From Polaromonas sp. (GTDB lineage: Bacteria; Pseudomonadota; Gammaproteobacteria; Burkholderiales; Burkholderiaceae_C), in assembly GCA_030683705.1 (NCBI GenBank), contig JAUXPP010000047.1:1-47249 (forward strand): a DNA stretch of 47,249 bases. Direction: 5' to 3'. Position numbers and translations under genes: made by a program. Below the pieces are notes generated by a model. It was not told where the DNA came from and searched no databases. It saw only the letters and a list, made by a program, of their open reading frames with translations. This document shows positions 6,909-16,281 of the stretch, one piece after another (position 1 is the first letter of the stretch; the number at the start of each line of letters is the position of its first letter).

Positions 6909-9584
6909 TCAGCGCAGCGCCAGGCGCATGGCCACGGTGCCCTGCGCGTTCGCGGTTGTGAGGCTGAACCCGAGCTGGCGCGCCAGGGCCGCCATGCCGG
7001 CATTTTCGGGCAGGCACTGCCCCATGACCTCGGACGTGCCGCGCTCGCGCAGGTAGCGGATCAGTTTGTCCATCAGCAAGCGTCCCAGGCCGCAGCCCTG
7101 CCAGTCCGTCGCCACCTGAATCGCGAATTCCGCCGTCAGGTTGTCAGGGTCACACACTGCCCGAACCTCGGCCACCATGACCGGCTCGCCGCCCGCCTGC
7201 GGCGCCATCGCCACAAAGGTCATCTCGCGATCGTAGTCAATCTGGCTGTAGCGCGCGAGTTCGGAATGCGGCACCTCCCTTCGCGCCATGAAAAACCGCA
7301 AGCGCATGTCAGCCGGAGAAGCACCGGCGTAAAAAGTCATCAGGCGCCGGGCGTCGTCAGGGCGAATGGGCCGCAACAGCAGATCCTGGGACTTCAGCCG
7401 CACCTGCTCCTCCAGCGCCAGGGGATAGGGGCGAATGGCCAGCCGGCCGGGCTCACCCGGCACCACCGGTCGCAGCCTGACCCGTGCATCCAGCGCCAGC
7501 ACACCGTGCTCATCGACCAGCAGCGGATTGATGTCGAGTTCGGCCAGCCAGGCCAGCTCACAGGCCATCTGCGACACCTTCAGCAGCGTGGCCAGCAGCG
7601 CTGCCTGATCGGCGGGCGGACGCCCCCGGTAACCGGCCAGCAAGGGCGCCAGCCCGCTGCCGGCCACCATGTCGCCCGCCAGCCGGGCATTGAGCGGGGG
7701 CAAGGCCACCGCATGGTTTTTGTGCAGTTCGACGGCAACACCACCTTCACCCAGCAGCATGACCGGCCCGAACACCGGGTCGGAGGCGATGCCGACAATC
7801 AGCTCATGGGCTCCGGGACGGCGCGCCATGGCCTGCACGGTAAAGCCGAGCACCCGGGCCTGCGGCAACAGCCGCAGCACCTGCTGCTGCATGTCGCCGG
7901 CCGCCAGCCTCACGGCCTGTTCCGACGCCAGGTCGAGTGCCACGCCACCGACATCGGACTTGTGGATGACCTCGGGCGAAATGATTTTCAGGGCCACGGG
8001 ATAACCGATGCGGCCGGCGGCCGCCACAGCCTCCTCGACATCACGGGTTTTGACGGTTTCGACCGTGGGAATACCATAGGCCCGCAGCAGCGCCTGGGCC
8101 TGCGCATCACCCAGCCATTCACGGCCATCGCGCAATGCTTCGTCCAGCAGGGACTGCGCCAGCGCGCGGTCCGGCGTGAAGTCCTCCTGCGCAGCGGCGG
8201 GCAGTTGCTGCAGCGCCTGCTGATTGCGTGCATAGGTGGCCAGTTGCAGCCACGCGGCGGCCGCACGCTCCGGCGTGCTGTAGCTGGCGATACCTGCCTC
8301 CGCCGACGTCTGCCGCGCTGCGGCCACCACCGCACCGCCGAGCCAGCAGGTCAGCACCGGCTTGGCCGATGCCTGGATCAAGGGCAGACAGGCCGCGGCA
8401 ATGTCACCGGCGGGAACAATCGCGGTGGGGGCGTGGATAAACAGCACACCGTCGATTTCCGGCGCCGCCAGCAACACCTTCAGCGCATCCGCGTAACGGC
8501 TCACCGGCGCGTCGCCGATGATGTCGACCGGGTTGCCATGCGACCAGGTCGGCGGCAGGCACCGGTCGAGTGCCTGCAAGGTGTCCTGGCCGGGCAAGGC
8601 CAGCGTGCCACCGCCCAGGGACAGCGCATCGGCCGCCAGCACGCCGGCTCCGCCGCCATTGGTCAGGACCGCCAAACGCCCGCCGTGCCAGCGCCTGACA
8701 TGGGTCAGGGTCTCGGCCGCATCAAACAGCGACTCCAGCGTGTCCACGCGCAACATGCCGGCGCGGCGGACCGCCGCGTCGAACACCCGGTCCGAACCGG
8801 CCAGGGCACCGGTGTGCGAAGCGGCGGCGCGGGCCCCGTCGGGTGCACGTCCGGCCTTCACGACAATCACCGGCTTGTTGCGCGCGGCGGCCCGGGCTGC
8901 CGACATGAACTTGCGCGCCGACTTCACCGATTCCATGTACATGAGGATGGCGCGGGTGCCCGGATCGCTGGCCAGGTAATCAATGACATCGCCGAAATCC
9001 ACATCGGCGCTGTCCCCCAGCGAAATGAAATGCGAAAACCCGATGTTGCGGCTGTTGGCCCAGTCCAGCATGGCGGTCGCCAGCGCGCCCGATTGCGTCA
9101 CAAAAGCCAGCTTGCCGGGCAAGGCATTGCCGGGCGCAAAACTGGCGTTCAGCCCGATGCCCGGCACCAGCGCCCCGATGCAGTTGGGCCCGAGGATGCG
9201 CAGCAGGTGCGGCCGCGCGGCGTCCAGCATGGCTTGCTCCAGCGAAAGTCCGTCCGTGCCGCTGGCCTGTTTGAGTCCGGCCGACAGCACGATGGCGGCA
9301 CGTGTGCCCTTGCGGCCCAACTCGGCAATGAGGGCCGGCACGGTTTCCGCCGGTGTGCAGATCACGGCCAGGTCCGGCGCCTGCGGCAGCGACGCCACGT
9401 CGCGCCAGGCCGGCATACCCCCCACGCTGCTGTGCCGCCGGTTGACCGGCCAGACCGGCCCCTGAAACCCGCCGGCGCGGAGATTGCGCAGCACCACGGA
9501 ACCCAGGCTTGCCTCCCGGTCAGAGGCGCCTATCAGGGCCACGGAGGCAGGCTGGAACAAGGCTTCGAGATTGCGTACGCTCAT
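6909..9584 (-). CDS. Pat-type protein lysine acetyltransferase (acyl-CoA synthetase-like plus GNAT)
   Basis: An 891-residue fusion. An NDP-forming acyl-CoA synthetase-like part begins with CoA-binding (SVALIGASDREASLGSV, near residue 14), then a succinyl-CoA-ligase-like part (VTQSGALATAMLDWA, GPNCIGAL). An ATP-grasp-like segment (ALKIISPEVIHKSDVGGV) comes next. A C-terminal GNAT domain (last ~150 residues, DWQGCGLGRLLMDKLI, the acetyl-CoA loop) completes it. This is the layout of E. coli YfiQ/Pat (about 886 residues), which acetylates and so inactivates acetyl-CoA synthetase and other enzymes. AAGG lies six bases before the ATG at 9584, favouring it over the ATG at 9590. A one-mismatch FNR box is centred 82 bp upstream. 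Targets are unknown. Confidence 0.88.
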   Translation of the reverse strand: MSVRNLEALFQPASVALIGASDREASLGSVVLRNLRAGGFQGPVWPVNRRHSSVGGMPAWRDVASLPQAPDLAVICTPAETVPALIAELGRKGTRAAIVLSAGLKQASGTDGLSLEQAMLDAARPHLLRILGPNCIGALVPGIGLNASFAPGNALPGKLAFVTQSGALATAMLDWANSRNIGFSHFISLGDSADVDFGDVIDYLASDPGTRAILMYMESVKSARKFMSAARAAARNKPVIVVKAGRAPDGARAAASHTGALAGSDRVFDAAVRRAGMLRVDTLESLFDAAETLTHVRRWHGGRLAVLTNGGGAGVLAADALSLGGGTLALPGQDTLQALDRCLPPTWSHGNPVDIIGDAPVSRYADALKVLLAAPEIDGVLFIHAPTAIVPAGDIAAACLPLIQASAKPVLTCWLGGAVVAAARQTSAEAGIASYSTPERAAAAWLQLATYARNQQALQQLPAAAQEDFTPDRALAQSLLDEALRDGREWLGDAQAQALLRAYGIPTVETVKTRDVEEAVAAAGRIGYPVALKIISPEVIHKSDVGGVALDLASEQAVRLAAGDMQQQVLRLLPQARVLGFTVQAMARRPGAHELIVGIASDPVFGPVMLLGEGGVAVELHKNHAVALPPLNARLAGDMVAGSGLAPLLAGYRGRPPADQAALLATLLKVSQMACELAWLAELDINPLLVDEHGVLALDARVRLRPVVPGEPGRLAIRPYPLALEEQVRLKSQDLLLRPIRPDDARRLMTFYAGASPADMRLRFFMARREVPHSELARYSQIDYDREMTFVAMAPQAGGEPVMVAEVRAVCDPDNLTAEFAIQVATDWQGCGLGRLLMDKLIRYLRERGTSEVMGQCLPENAGMAALARQLGFSLTTANAQGTVAMRLALR

Positions 9585-9659
9585 GGACATCCTTCAAACA
9601 CGTTGGGCGGGCGGGGCCTGCTCCATGTTGGCAGATTACCGGCCGCACCACCACTCCGA

Positions 9660-9673
9660 TTGCTCCAGATCAA
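9660..9673. promoter_or_regulatory. One-mismatch FNR box
   Basis: TTGCTCCAGATCAA differs from TTGAT-N4-ATCAA at one position in the left half. It is centred 82 bp before the acetyltransferase ATG (9584). A weak TAATCT (9633-9638, minus strand) lies 31 bp from the centre toward that gene. It could act on either divergent gene; the assignment is inference. Confidence 0.5.
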
Positions 9674-9778
9674 GGTCCCCGGCACGGACCGGCCCGCACA
9701 ATGAGCAGCATTGCCGCAGCAGGACGTCGACGCTTGTCCGCGTCCAGCCCGTTGCAGCCTGGGAAGGGGACGCTGTGC

Positions 9779-9819
9779 TTGAGCCATGTCAATGCACGAC
9801 CGGCCGGGATTGCTAAATT
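9779..9819 (+). promoter_or_regulatory. FNR-type promoter of hsp20
   Basis: The operator TTGAGCCATGTCAA (9779-9792) keeps the TTGA-N6-TCAA core. TAAATT (9814-9819), preceded by TG to form an extended -10, is centred 31 bp downstream. This spacing fits an FNR site at -41.5 and a start near 9826, giving a leader of about 90 nt. The spacer CCAT is shared with the sites at 22265 and 33841. Confidence 0.65.
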
Positions 9820-9918
9820 GACCTTGTTCGCTGGTGCAGGGCAAAGTGGCCGCCGGCGCGGCGATGCAAGGTCAGTGCCTGGCCCGGAAGGCACATTCCA
9901 TCCTCAAGGAGAGTCTTC

Positions 9919-10347
9919 ATGAGCAATCTTCGTGTCCTGGATCCCACTTTCACCGATTCCTTCGAGTCGGCCATGCGCCGATTCTTCTCGCCCGCAGTTT
10001 TCGAGACCGAGACACCGGCGCTGAAAATGCGTATCGATGTCTCGGAAAAGGATGACGCCTACCATGTCAAGGCCGACATCCCCGGTGTCAAGAAGGAAGA
10101 CATCAACGTGCGCATCGACGGCAATGTGGTGCAGATCGATGCCGAGGTCAAGCGCGAAAAAGAGACCAAGGACAATGGTGACAAGGTCCTGCGCAGCGAG
10201 CGTTACTGGGGCAATATCTCGCGGACCTTCAGCCTGGCCCAGGATGTGGACGACGGCAAGGTCCAGGCCAAATACGCCGACGGCGTCCTGAGCCTGGAAC
10301 TGCCGAAGAAAGCCTCGACAGCAAGCAGGAAAATTACGGTTCAATAG
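9919..10347 (+). CDS. Small heat shock protein, Hsp20/alpha-crystallin family
   Basis: A 142-residue ATP-independent chaperone that holds unfolding proteins. The alpha-crystallin domain occupies about residues 44-130, with [17 protein letters not shown] and the terminal [10 protein letters not shown] strand. The C-terminal tail ends KITVQ. A strong AAGGAG site precedes the ATG by 7 bases. An FNR-type promoter lies about 130 bp upstream. In mycobacteria the equivalent protein HspX is the hallmark of the hypoxic dormancy response. Here the gene heads a long same-strand array of efflux and nucleotide-salvage genes, with only 11 bp to the ABC ATPase. Its induction by low oxygen is inferred from the promoter, not shown. 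Confidence 0.93.
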   Translation: MSNLRVLDPTFTDSFESAMRRFFSPAVFETETPALKMRIDVSEKDDAYHVKADIPGVKKEDINVRIDGNVVQIDAEVKREKETKDNGDKVLRSERYWGNISRTFSLAQDVDDGKVQAKYADGVLSLELPKKASTASRKITVQ

Positions 10348-10358
10348 GCCCCGCACAC

Positions 10359-11084
<726 letters not shown>

Positions 11085-11088
11085 AGCC

Positions 11089-13470
11089 GTGAAAGCACTG
11101 GACCGGAAGTTGCTGAGGGACCTGCGGCTGCTGTGGAGCCAGGGCCTGACCATCGCGCTGGTAGTGGCCAGCGGCATAGGCGGCTTCATCACCAGCCTGA
11201 GTGCGGTGGACTCGCTGGGCCTGGCACGCGAACGTTTTTATGCGGAGGCCCATTTTGCCGATGTGTTCGCCACGGTCAAGCGCGCCCCGAACGCGCTGGT
11301 CGAGACACTGCGGCAGGTACCCGGCGTGGCCGACGTGCAAACCACCATCGAGCAGGTGGTCCGCATCACGGCGCCGGGGATCAGTGACCCCATCCTCGGC
11401 CAGCTGATCGGCGTGGACCGCAAACAGCTGCCGCGCATGAGCCAGGTGAGTGTTTCGCGCGGCCGGTCACTTGACAACACTGCGCTGTCCTCAGGCGCAC
11501 GCAGCGACGGCCGCATCGAGGTGCTGGTCTCGGCCGGCTTCGCGACATCGCGTGGCGTCAAACCGGGCGACACCTTCACCGCCCTGATCAACGGAAAACA
11601 ACGCACGCTGCTGATCGCCGGCATCGCGCTGTCGCCGGAGTACATTTTTGCCGGCCTGGGCGGCAGCCCCGACCAGCGCGGCTTCGGGGTGTTCTGGATG
11701 GACCGCGACACCCTGGCCGCGGCCTACGACATGCAGGGCGCCTTCAACCGCGTGAGTATCAAGCTCGCGCCGGGCGCATCGCAGCGCGACGTGATTGCCC
11801 GCTTGAGCCGGCTGCTGGCACGTTACGGAGCGGGAGAGGCCTACGGCCGCGAGGACCAGACCTCACACGCCATGCTGGATGCCGAGATCAAGGAGCAGCA
11901 GGTGCTGGGTACGGTCCTGCCTTCCATCTTTCTCGGCGTGGCAGCCTTTCTTTTGCATGTGGTGGTGTCCCGGCTGGTGTCCACACAGCGCGAACAGATC
12001 GCCGCACTGAAGGCGCTGGGCTACACCAATCGCAGCATAGGCGCGCACTACCTCAAGCTGGTGCTGGTGATCGTCTTCCTGGGACTCATGCTGGGCATCT
12101 GGCTCGGCGACTGGCTGGGCGCCGCCTTCACGCGGCTGTATGCCGACTTCTTCTACTTCCCGACGTTCGAGCACCGTCTGGCCCCGTGGCTGCTGGTGGT
12201 GGGTGCGGGCCTGACGCTGGCGACCGCCGTGCTCGGCACGCTCAGTGCCATAGGCGCCACCGTGCGCCTGGCGCCGGCCGAGGCCATGCGCCCGCCCGCG
12301 CCGGGGCACTTCCGGCGCACGTTGCTGGAGCGTCTGGGCGTCAAGGGAGTCAAACCGGCCCTGCAGATGATCCTGCGCAATATGGAGCGCCGCCCGCTGC
12401 GCAGCGGACTGTCCATGGCCGGCGTGGCCGCAGCCGTGGCCATTGTGGTGATGGGCAATTTCATACGCGACGCGATCGACCATATTGTGGACACCCAGTT
12501 CTCCCTGGCCATGCGCAGCGACGTGATCCTGTGGATGAGCGAGCCCATTGGCAACGAGGCCCGCCATGAGGTGGCGCGCATGCCCGGGGTCATCGCGGTG
12601 GAGGCCACGCGCGACGTTCCGGTGCGCTTCGTCAACGGTCCGGTCAGCGAGCGCGGCCTGATCCAGGGTTATGCAGAAAACCCCGAGCTGCGGCGCATCG
12701 TCGACATCCGCGGCAAGAAAGTGCCCCTGCCCGAGGGCGGACTGGTGATGACCGACCGCCTGGCCAGCAAGCTGGGCCTGCGTGTGGGTGACACGGTGCG
12801 CGCCGAGGTGCTAGAAGGACGCCGGGAGACGCTGCAGCTGACACTGGCAGCCACCGCACAGGAAATGATGGGGCTGAACGCCTACATGGAACGCCGCGCG
12901 CTGAACCGGCTGATGCGCGAAGGCGACGTGAGCTCGCAGTACGCGGTGGCGCTGCAGCGCGGCAGCGAAGCCGCCTTCCTGGCCGCCAGCCAGGGCCTGC
13001 CGCGCGTGGCCGGCACCTTCAGCAAAGCCAACCTGCTGCGCAACATGCAGGAAGTCAGCGCTCGCAATGTCCGCCTCATGAGCCTGGTGCTCACCGTGTT
13101 TGCCAGCGTGATCGCCGTGGGCGTGGTCTACAACAACGCGCGCATCGCGCTGTCGGAGCGAACCTGGGAGCTGGCCAGCCTGCGGGTGCTGGGTTTCACA
13201 CGCGCTGAAGTCTCGGTCCTGCTGCTCGGCGAACTGGCCATCAGCATCGCGATTGCCTTGCCGCTGGGCATGTTGATGGGCTGGGGCCTGGTGCACCTGG
13301 TCGCGGAGCTGCTCGAATCCGACCAGTTCCAGTTTCCGGTCGTCATCCAGCCACGGACCTATGCCTGGGCGGCCATCTGCGTGGTCGCCGCCGGCGTGGC
13401 CAGCGCCCTGGTGGTGCGGCGGCGGATCGACCGGCTGGACATGGTGGCTGCGCTCAAGACCAGGGAATAG
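11089..13470 (+). CDS. ABC transporter permease, FtsX/MacB-like, two FtsX domains
   Basis: A 793-residue inner-membrane protein starting at GTG, four bases after the distal end of the ATPase frame. It has an N-terminal helix (LTIALVVASGIGGFITSL), a large periplasmic MacB-like domain, and three helices around residues 280-400. A second periplasmic domain follows, then three C-terminal helices (LTVFASVIAVGVVYNN, ELAISIAIALPLGML, CVVAAGVASALVV). This duplicated FtsX layout is typical of COG0577 permeases that use transenvelope mechanotransmission rather than classic import. With the HlyD-like adaptor downstream it would form an efflux or lipid/lipoprotein-related assembly. Substrate unknown. Unlike the ATPase frame, it is intact. 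Confidence 0.88.
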   Translation: MKALDRKLLRDLRLLWSQGLTIALVVASGIGGFITSLSAVDSLGLARERFYAEAHFADVFATVKRAPNALVETLRQVPGVADVQTTIEQVVRITAPGISDPILGQLIGVDRKQLPRMSQVSVSRGRSLDNTALSSGARSDGRIEVLVSAGFATSRGVKPGDTFTALINGKQRTLLIAGIALSPEYIFAGLGGSPDQRGFGVFWMDRDTLAAAYDMQGAFNRVSIKLAPGASQRDVIARLSRLLARYGAGEAYGREDQTSHAMLDAEIKEQQVLGTVLPSIFLGVAAFLLHVVVSRLVSTQREQIAALKALGYTNRSIGAHYLKLVLVIVFLGLMLGIWLGDWLGAAFTRLYADFFYFPTFEHRLAPWLLVVGAGLTLATAVLGTLSAIGATVRLAPAEAMRPPAPGHFRRTLLERLGVKGVKPALQMILRNMERRPLRSGLSMAGVAAAVAIVVMGNFIRDAIDHIVDTQFSLAMRSDVILWMSEPIGNEARHEVARMPGVIAVEATRDVPVRFVNGPVSERGLIQGYAENPELRRIVDIRGKKVPLPEGGLVMTDRLASKLGLRVGDTVRAEVLEGRRETLQLTLAATAQEMMGLNAYMERRALNRLMREGDVSSQYAVALQRGSEAAFLAASQGLPRVAGTFSKANLLRNMQEVSARNVRLMSLVLTVFASVIAVGVVYNNARIALSERTWELASLRVLGFTRAEVSVLLLGELAISIAIALPLGMLMGWGLVHLVAELLESDQFQFPVVIQPRTYAWAAICVVAAGVASALVVRRRIDRLDMVAALKTRE

Positions 13471-13487
13471 GGAACAGGGGAACAGGG

Positions 13488-14690
13488 ATGAATCTGCTGA
13501 AACTGAAGAAAGCAAGCTGGCTATGGATGGCGGCAGGCGGCGCCGTGCTTGCGGCGCTGGCCTGGGCATTTTCGCCGCGACCCGTTGAAGTCGAAACCGC
13601 TGTCATCAAACAGGGGCATTTCGAGCAGTCCATCGAGGAAGATGGGCGCACCCGCCTGAAGGACCGCTACACCGTCTCGACACCGGTGGCCGCACGCGTG
13701 GCGCGTATGGTGCTGCGCGAGGGTGACAGCGTGACCGCCGGCGACGTCGTGGCCGTGTTGACGCCGGTCATGTCGTCGATGGTCGATGAACGCAGCGCGC
13801 GCGAGGCGACGGCGCGCCTCAAAGCCGCCGCTGCCGGGGTGGAGCGCGCCTCGGCCCGTGTGGCGCGCGCGAGGATTTCCCTGCAGGAGGCGCAACTGGA
13901 CAAGGAGCGCACCGAGAAACTCGCCGGTGAAGGATTCCTGTCGGCCTCGAAGCTCGATGCGGTCCGGCTGGCCCAGTCAGGCGCCCGCCGTGAACTGGAG
14001 GTGGCGGACGCGGAACGTGAAATGGCGGTGCAGGAGCAGGCCCAGGCCGCGGCGGCGCTGCAACCGGCCACTGCCGGCAGCAGCAGCACCCGGCCGCTGA
14101 GCGTGCGCTCGCCGGTCAGCGGCGTGGTGCTGCGGGTGCCGCAGCCCAGCGAGGCCACCCTTGCCGCTGGTGCCGCCCTGCTGGACATTGGCGACCCCCA
14201 GCGCATGGAAGTGATCAGCGAACTGCTGACCACCGACGCGGTCCAGGCCACGGCCGGGCGCCGCGTGGTGATCGAGCGCTGGGGCGGGCCGCCCGTCGAG
14301 GGCGTGGTGCGCCGCGTCGAACCGGCCGCCTTCACCAAGGTCTCGGCGCTGGGCATCGAGGAGCAGCGTGTCAATGTATTGATCGACATCAGCAACCCGC
14401 CCCAAGCCTGGCGCAGCATGGGCGACGGCTTCCGGGTGTCGGTACGGATTATCACGGCCAGTGTCGAGCAGGCCGTGCTCGCGCCCCTGGGGGCCTTGTT
14501 TCCTCACGGCAAGGGCATGGCGGTCTACCGGCTGGATGGTCGTGAAGCGCGGCTGCAACCGGTCGAGATCGGCGCCCGCAACAACAACGAGGCCTGGCTG
14601 CGCAGCGGTTTGAGCGAAGGCCAGGCCGTGATCGTTTACCCGCCCGCCACCCTGCGTGACGGCAGCAAAGTGCGTGTACGCAAACCCTGA
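13488..14690 (+). CDS. HlyD/MacA-like periplasmic adaptor (membrane fusion protein)
   Basis: A 400-residue protein with an N-terminal membrane anchor (LWMAAGGAVLAALAWAF, about residues 9-27). A beta-barrel/lipoyl part follows (SIEEDGRTRLKDRYTVSTPVAARV), then a coiled-coil hairpin rich in Ala, Arg and Glu (about residues 100-190). The return lipoyl half is SPVSGVVLRVPQPSEATLAAG. It would bridge the FtsX-type permease to an outer-membrane channel. No outer-membrane TolC-like gene is nearby. It begins 17 bp after the permease, behind a short duplicated GGAACAGG sequence that may serve as ribosome site. Role assigned by family and context. Confidence 0.88.
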   Translation: MNLLKLKKASWLWMAAGGAVLAALAWAFSPRPVEVETAVIKQGHFEQSIEEDGRTRLKDRYTVSTPVAARVARMVLREGDSVTAGDVVAVLTPVMSSMVDERSAREATARLKAAAAGVERASARVARARISLQEAQLDKERTEKLAGEGFLSASKLDAVRLAQSGARRELEVADAEREMAVQEQAQAAAALQPATAGSSSTRPLSVRSPVSGVVLRVPQPSEATLAAGAALLDIGDPQRMEVISELLTTDAVQATAGRRVVIERWGGPPVEGVVRRVEPAAFTKVSALGIEEQRVNVLIDISNPPQAWRSMGDGFRVSVRIITASVEQAVLAPLGALFPHGKGMAVYRLDGREARLQPVEIGARNNNEAWLRSGLSEGQAVIVYPPATLRDGSKVRVRKP

Positions 14691-14709
14691 CCGAGTTTAC
14701 GAGCGAGCC

Positions 14710-16179
14710 ATGCCAACGCCTGATGCTGCCCTGAACGCCGCCCGCACCCTGGTCACCACGCTGGCCGGCGCCTTGCACGCCGAATTGATCGAGACCCATA
14801 TTTCGTGGGTGCTGCTGGCCGCAGACACGGCGTACAAGTTCAAGAAGCCGGTGCACCTGCCCTTCGTCGACTACAACAGCCTGCAAGCCCGGCGCCATTT
14901 CTGCGAGGAAGAGGTCCGGCTCAACCGGCGGCTGGCGCCCGGGCTGTACCTGGGCGTCGCAGTAATCACCGGCACGACCGCATCGCCCGACATCGACGGT
15001 GCCGGCCCGGTGCTGGACTACGCGGTGCGCATGCGCCGCTTTCCGCCGGGGGCGCTTTTCAGCGAAAGAATCGTCGCCGGCGCGCTGGACAACCAGGATG
15101 TGGACCAACTGGCCGCCCTGCTGGCCGGTTTTCATGGGAGCGCGCCGCGCGCGGCTGCCACGGATGGTTTTTCCAGCCCCGACCAGCGCCGGCGTATCGC
15201 GCTGGCAGCGCTCGACGGTGCCCGGCCATGGGCCGGTGAAGCCGCGCTGTCCACCCTGCAAAACTGGCTGACGGCGCAGGCCGACATCCTGGCTCCCTTG
15301 TGGGCCTCCCGCCAGGCGGATGGGCATGTGCGCGAATGCCATGGCGACCTGCATCTGGCGAACGTGGTACGCCTTGAAGACCACGTTGCTGCCTTTGATG
15401 GCATCGAGTTCGACCCGGCCCTGCGCTGGATCGACGTTCTCGACGATGCGGCCTTCGTGGTGATGGACCTCGCCGCCCACCAGCGGCAGGACCTGTGCTT
15501 TCGTTTCCTGAATGCCTGGCTGGACCGGACCGGCGACCATGCCGGCCTGCCCGCCTTGCGTTTTGCGGTCGTTTACCGGGCCCTGGTCCGCGCCCAGGTG
15601 GAGCACCTGCGCAGCGCCGGAAGCGACGCGGCCCGCCGCTACCTGGCGACAGCACTGGCCTGGACCCAGCCCGGCAAGGCCTGGCTGGCCATCATGCACG
15701 GCCTGCCCGGATCGGGCAAAACCTGGGTCTCGCAGCGCCTTCTCGAGCAAGATGGCGCGATCCGGCTGCGCTCGGACGTGGAGAGGAAGCGCCTGCACGG
15801 CCTGGGCATGCTGGAGGATTCGCGAGCCCGGGGGCTGGACCTGTACAAGGCGGACACCACCGCGCGCACTTATGCGCAGCTGTTCGACCTGGCGCGCACG
15901 GCATTGCAGGCCGGCTATCCGGTGATCCTCGACGCCGCATTCCTGCGCCGCGCCGAAAGAGACCAGGCGCACGCACTGGCACAAAACCTCGGTGTGCCGT
16001 TTTCCATCGTGCACTGCGAGGCACCGCTGCCCGTATTGCGCCAGCGCCTGCTGGCCCGGCGTGGCGACGCGTCCGAGGCCAACCTTGCCGTCCTGGAGCA
16101 ATTGCGCCCTGGCGCCGACTTGCTGGATGCGGACGAACTGCCGCTTTTGCGGCCCGCGGCTTCCGACGCCGCGTCCTGA
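14710..16179 (+). CDS. Fused aminoglycoside-phosphotransferase-like and P-loop kinase protein
   Basis: A 489-residue two-domain protein. Residues about 1-320 resemble the APH/choline-kinase fold. The Brenner-type catalytic motif CHGDLHLAN (C210-N218, D213 as the likely base) is followed by FDGIEFDPALRWIDVLDD. Residues about 325-489 form a P-loop kinase with Walker A GLPGSGKT (331-338) and RLRSDVERKRLHGL. Such COG2187-COG0645 fusions are widespread and include Mycobacterium tuberculosis Rv2004c of the DosR regulon. Their substrates are unknown. I chose the ATG at 14710 because the upstream alternative overlaps the adaptor gene. It sits just before the AMP-phosphorylase-like gene, so a nucleotide or sugar-phosphate substrate is a reasonable but untested idea. 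Confidence 0.85.
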   Translation: MPTPDAALNAARTLVTTLAGALHAELIETHISWVLLAADTAYKFKKPVHLPFVDYNSLQARRHFCEEEVRLNRRLAPGLYLGVAVITGTTASPDIDGAGPVLDYAVRMRRFPPGALFSERIVAGALDNQDVDQLAALLAGFHGSAPRAAATDGFSSPDQRRRIALAALDGARPWAGEAALSTLQNWLTAQADILAPLWASRQADGHVRECHGDLHLANVVRLEDHVAAFDGIEFDPALRWIDVLDDAAFVVMDLAAHQRQDLCFRFLNAWLDRTGDHAGLPALRFAVVYRALVRAQVEHLRSAGSDAARRYLATALAWTQPGKAWLAIMHGLPGSGKTWVSQRLLEQDGAIRLRSDVERKRLHGLGMLEDSRARGLDLYKADTTARTYAQLFDLARTALQAGYPVILDAAFLRRAERDQAHALAQNLGVPFSIVHCEAPLPVLRQRLLARRGDASEANLAVLEQLRPGADLLDADELPLLRPAASDAAS

Positions 16180-16223
16180 CCACCCCCGGGAGGTGCCAGT
16201 TGCGCCGGCATCCCCCACCGGGC

Positions 16224-16265
16224 TTGCGTTTTGTCAAGACCGGCCGTCTCCGACCTGCCTACAGT
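16224..16265 (+). promoter_or_regulatory. Possible FNR-type promoter of the phosphorylase operon
   Basis: TTGCGTTTTGTCAA (16224-16237) is a degenerate FNR half-site pair with an intact right half TCAA. TACAGT (16260-16265) is centred 32 bp downstream, the same spacing as at the stronger sites. The predicted start (about 16272) would leave only about a 10-nt leader, barely including the GAAGGA ribosome site, which weakens the case. Confidence 0.35.
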
Positions 16266-16281
16266 GGCACGAAGGATTTTC

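Larger units (their letters stand above)
9585..9918. other. Divergent intergenic control region (acetyltransferase / hsp20)
   Basis: About 330 bp without a supported gene, between two divergently transcribed low-oxygen genes. It holds two FNR-type sites (9660-9673 and 9779-9792), a -10-like sequence at 9814-9819, and the ribosome binding site AAGGAG at 9906-9911 for hsp20. Short open frames cross the region on both strands, but none has a plausible ribosome site or recognisable product. Confidence 0.6.

Noticed and set aside
7266..9704. Long plus-strand open frame antisense to the acetyltransferase gene
   Set aside because: A high-GC shadow frame. Its translation is rich in His, Gln, Gly and Arg with no domain, while the minus strand encodes a complete Pat-like protein.
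14452..16218. Long minus-strand frame antisense to the kinase fusion
   Set aside because: No motif or ribosome site; the plus strand has Walker A and APH motifs.
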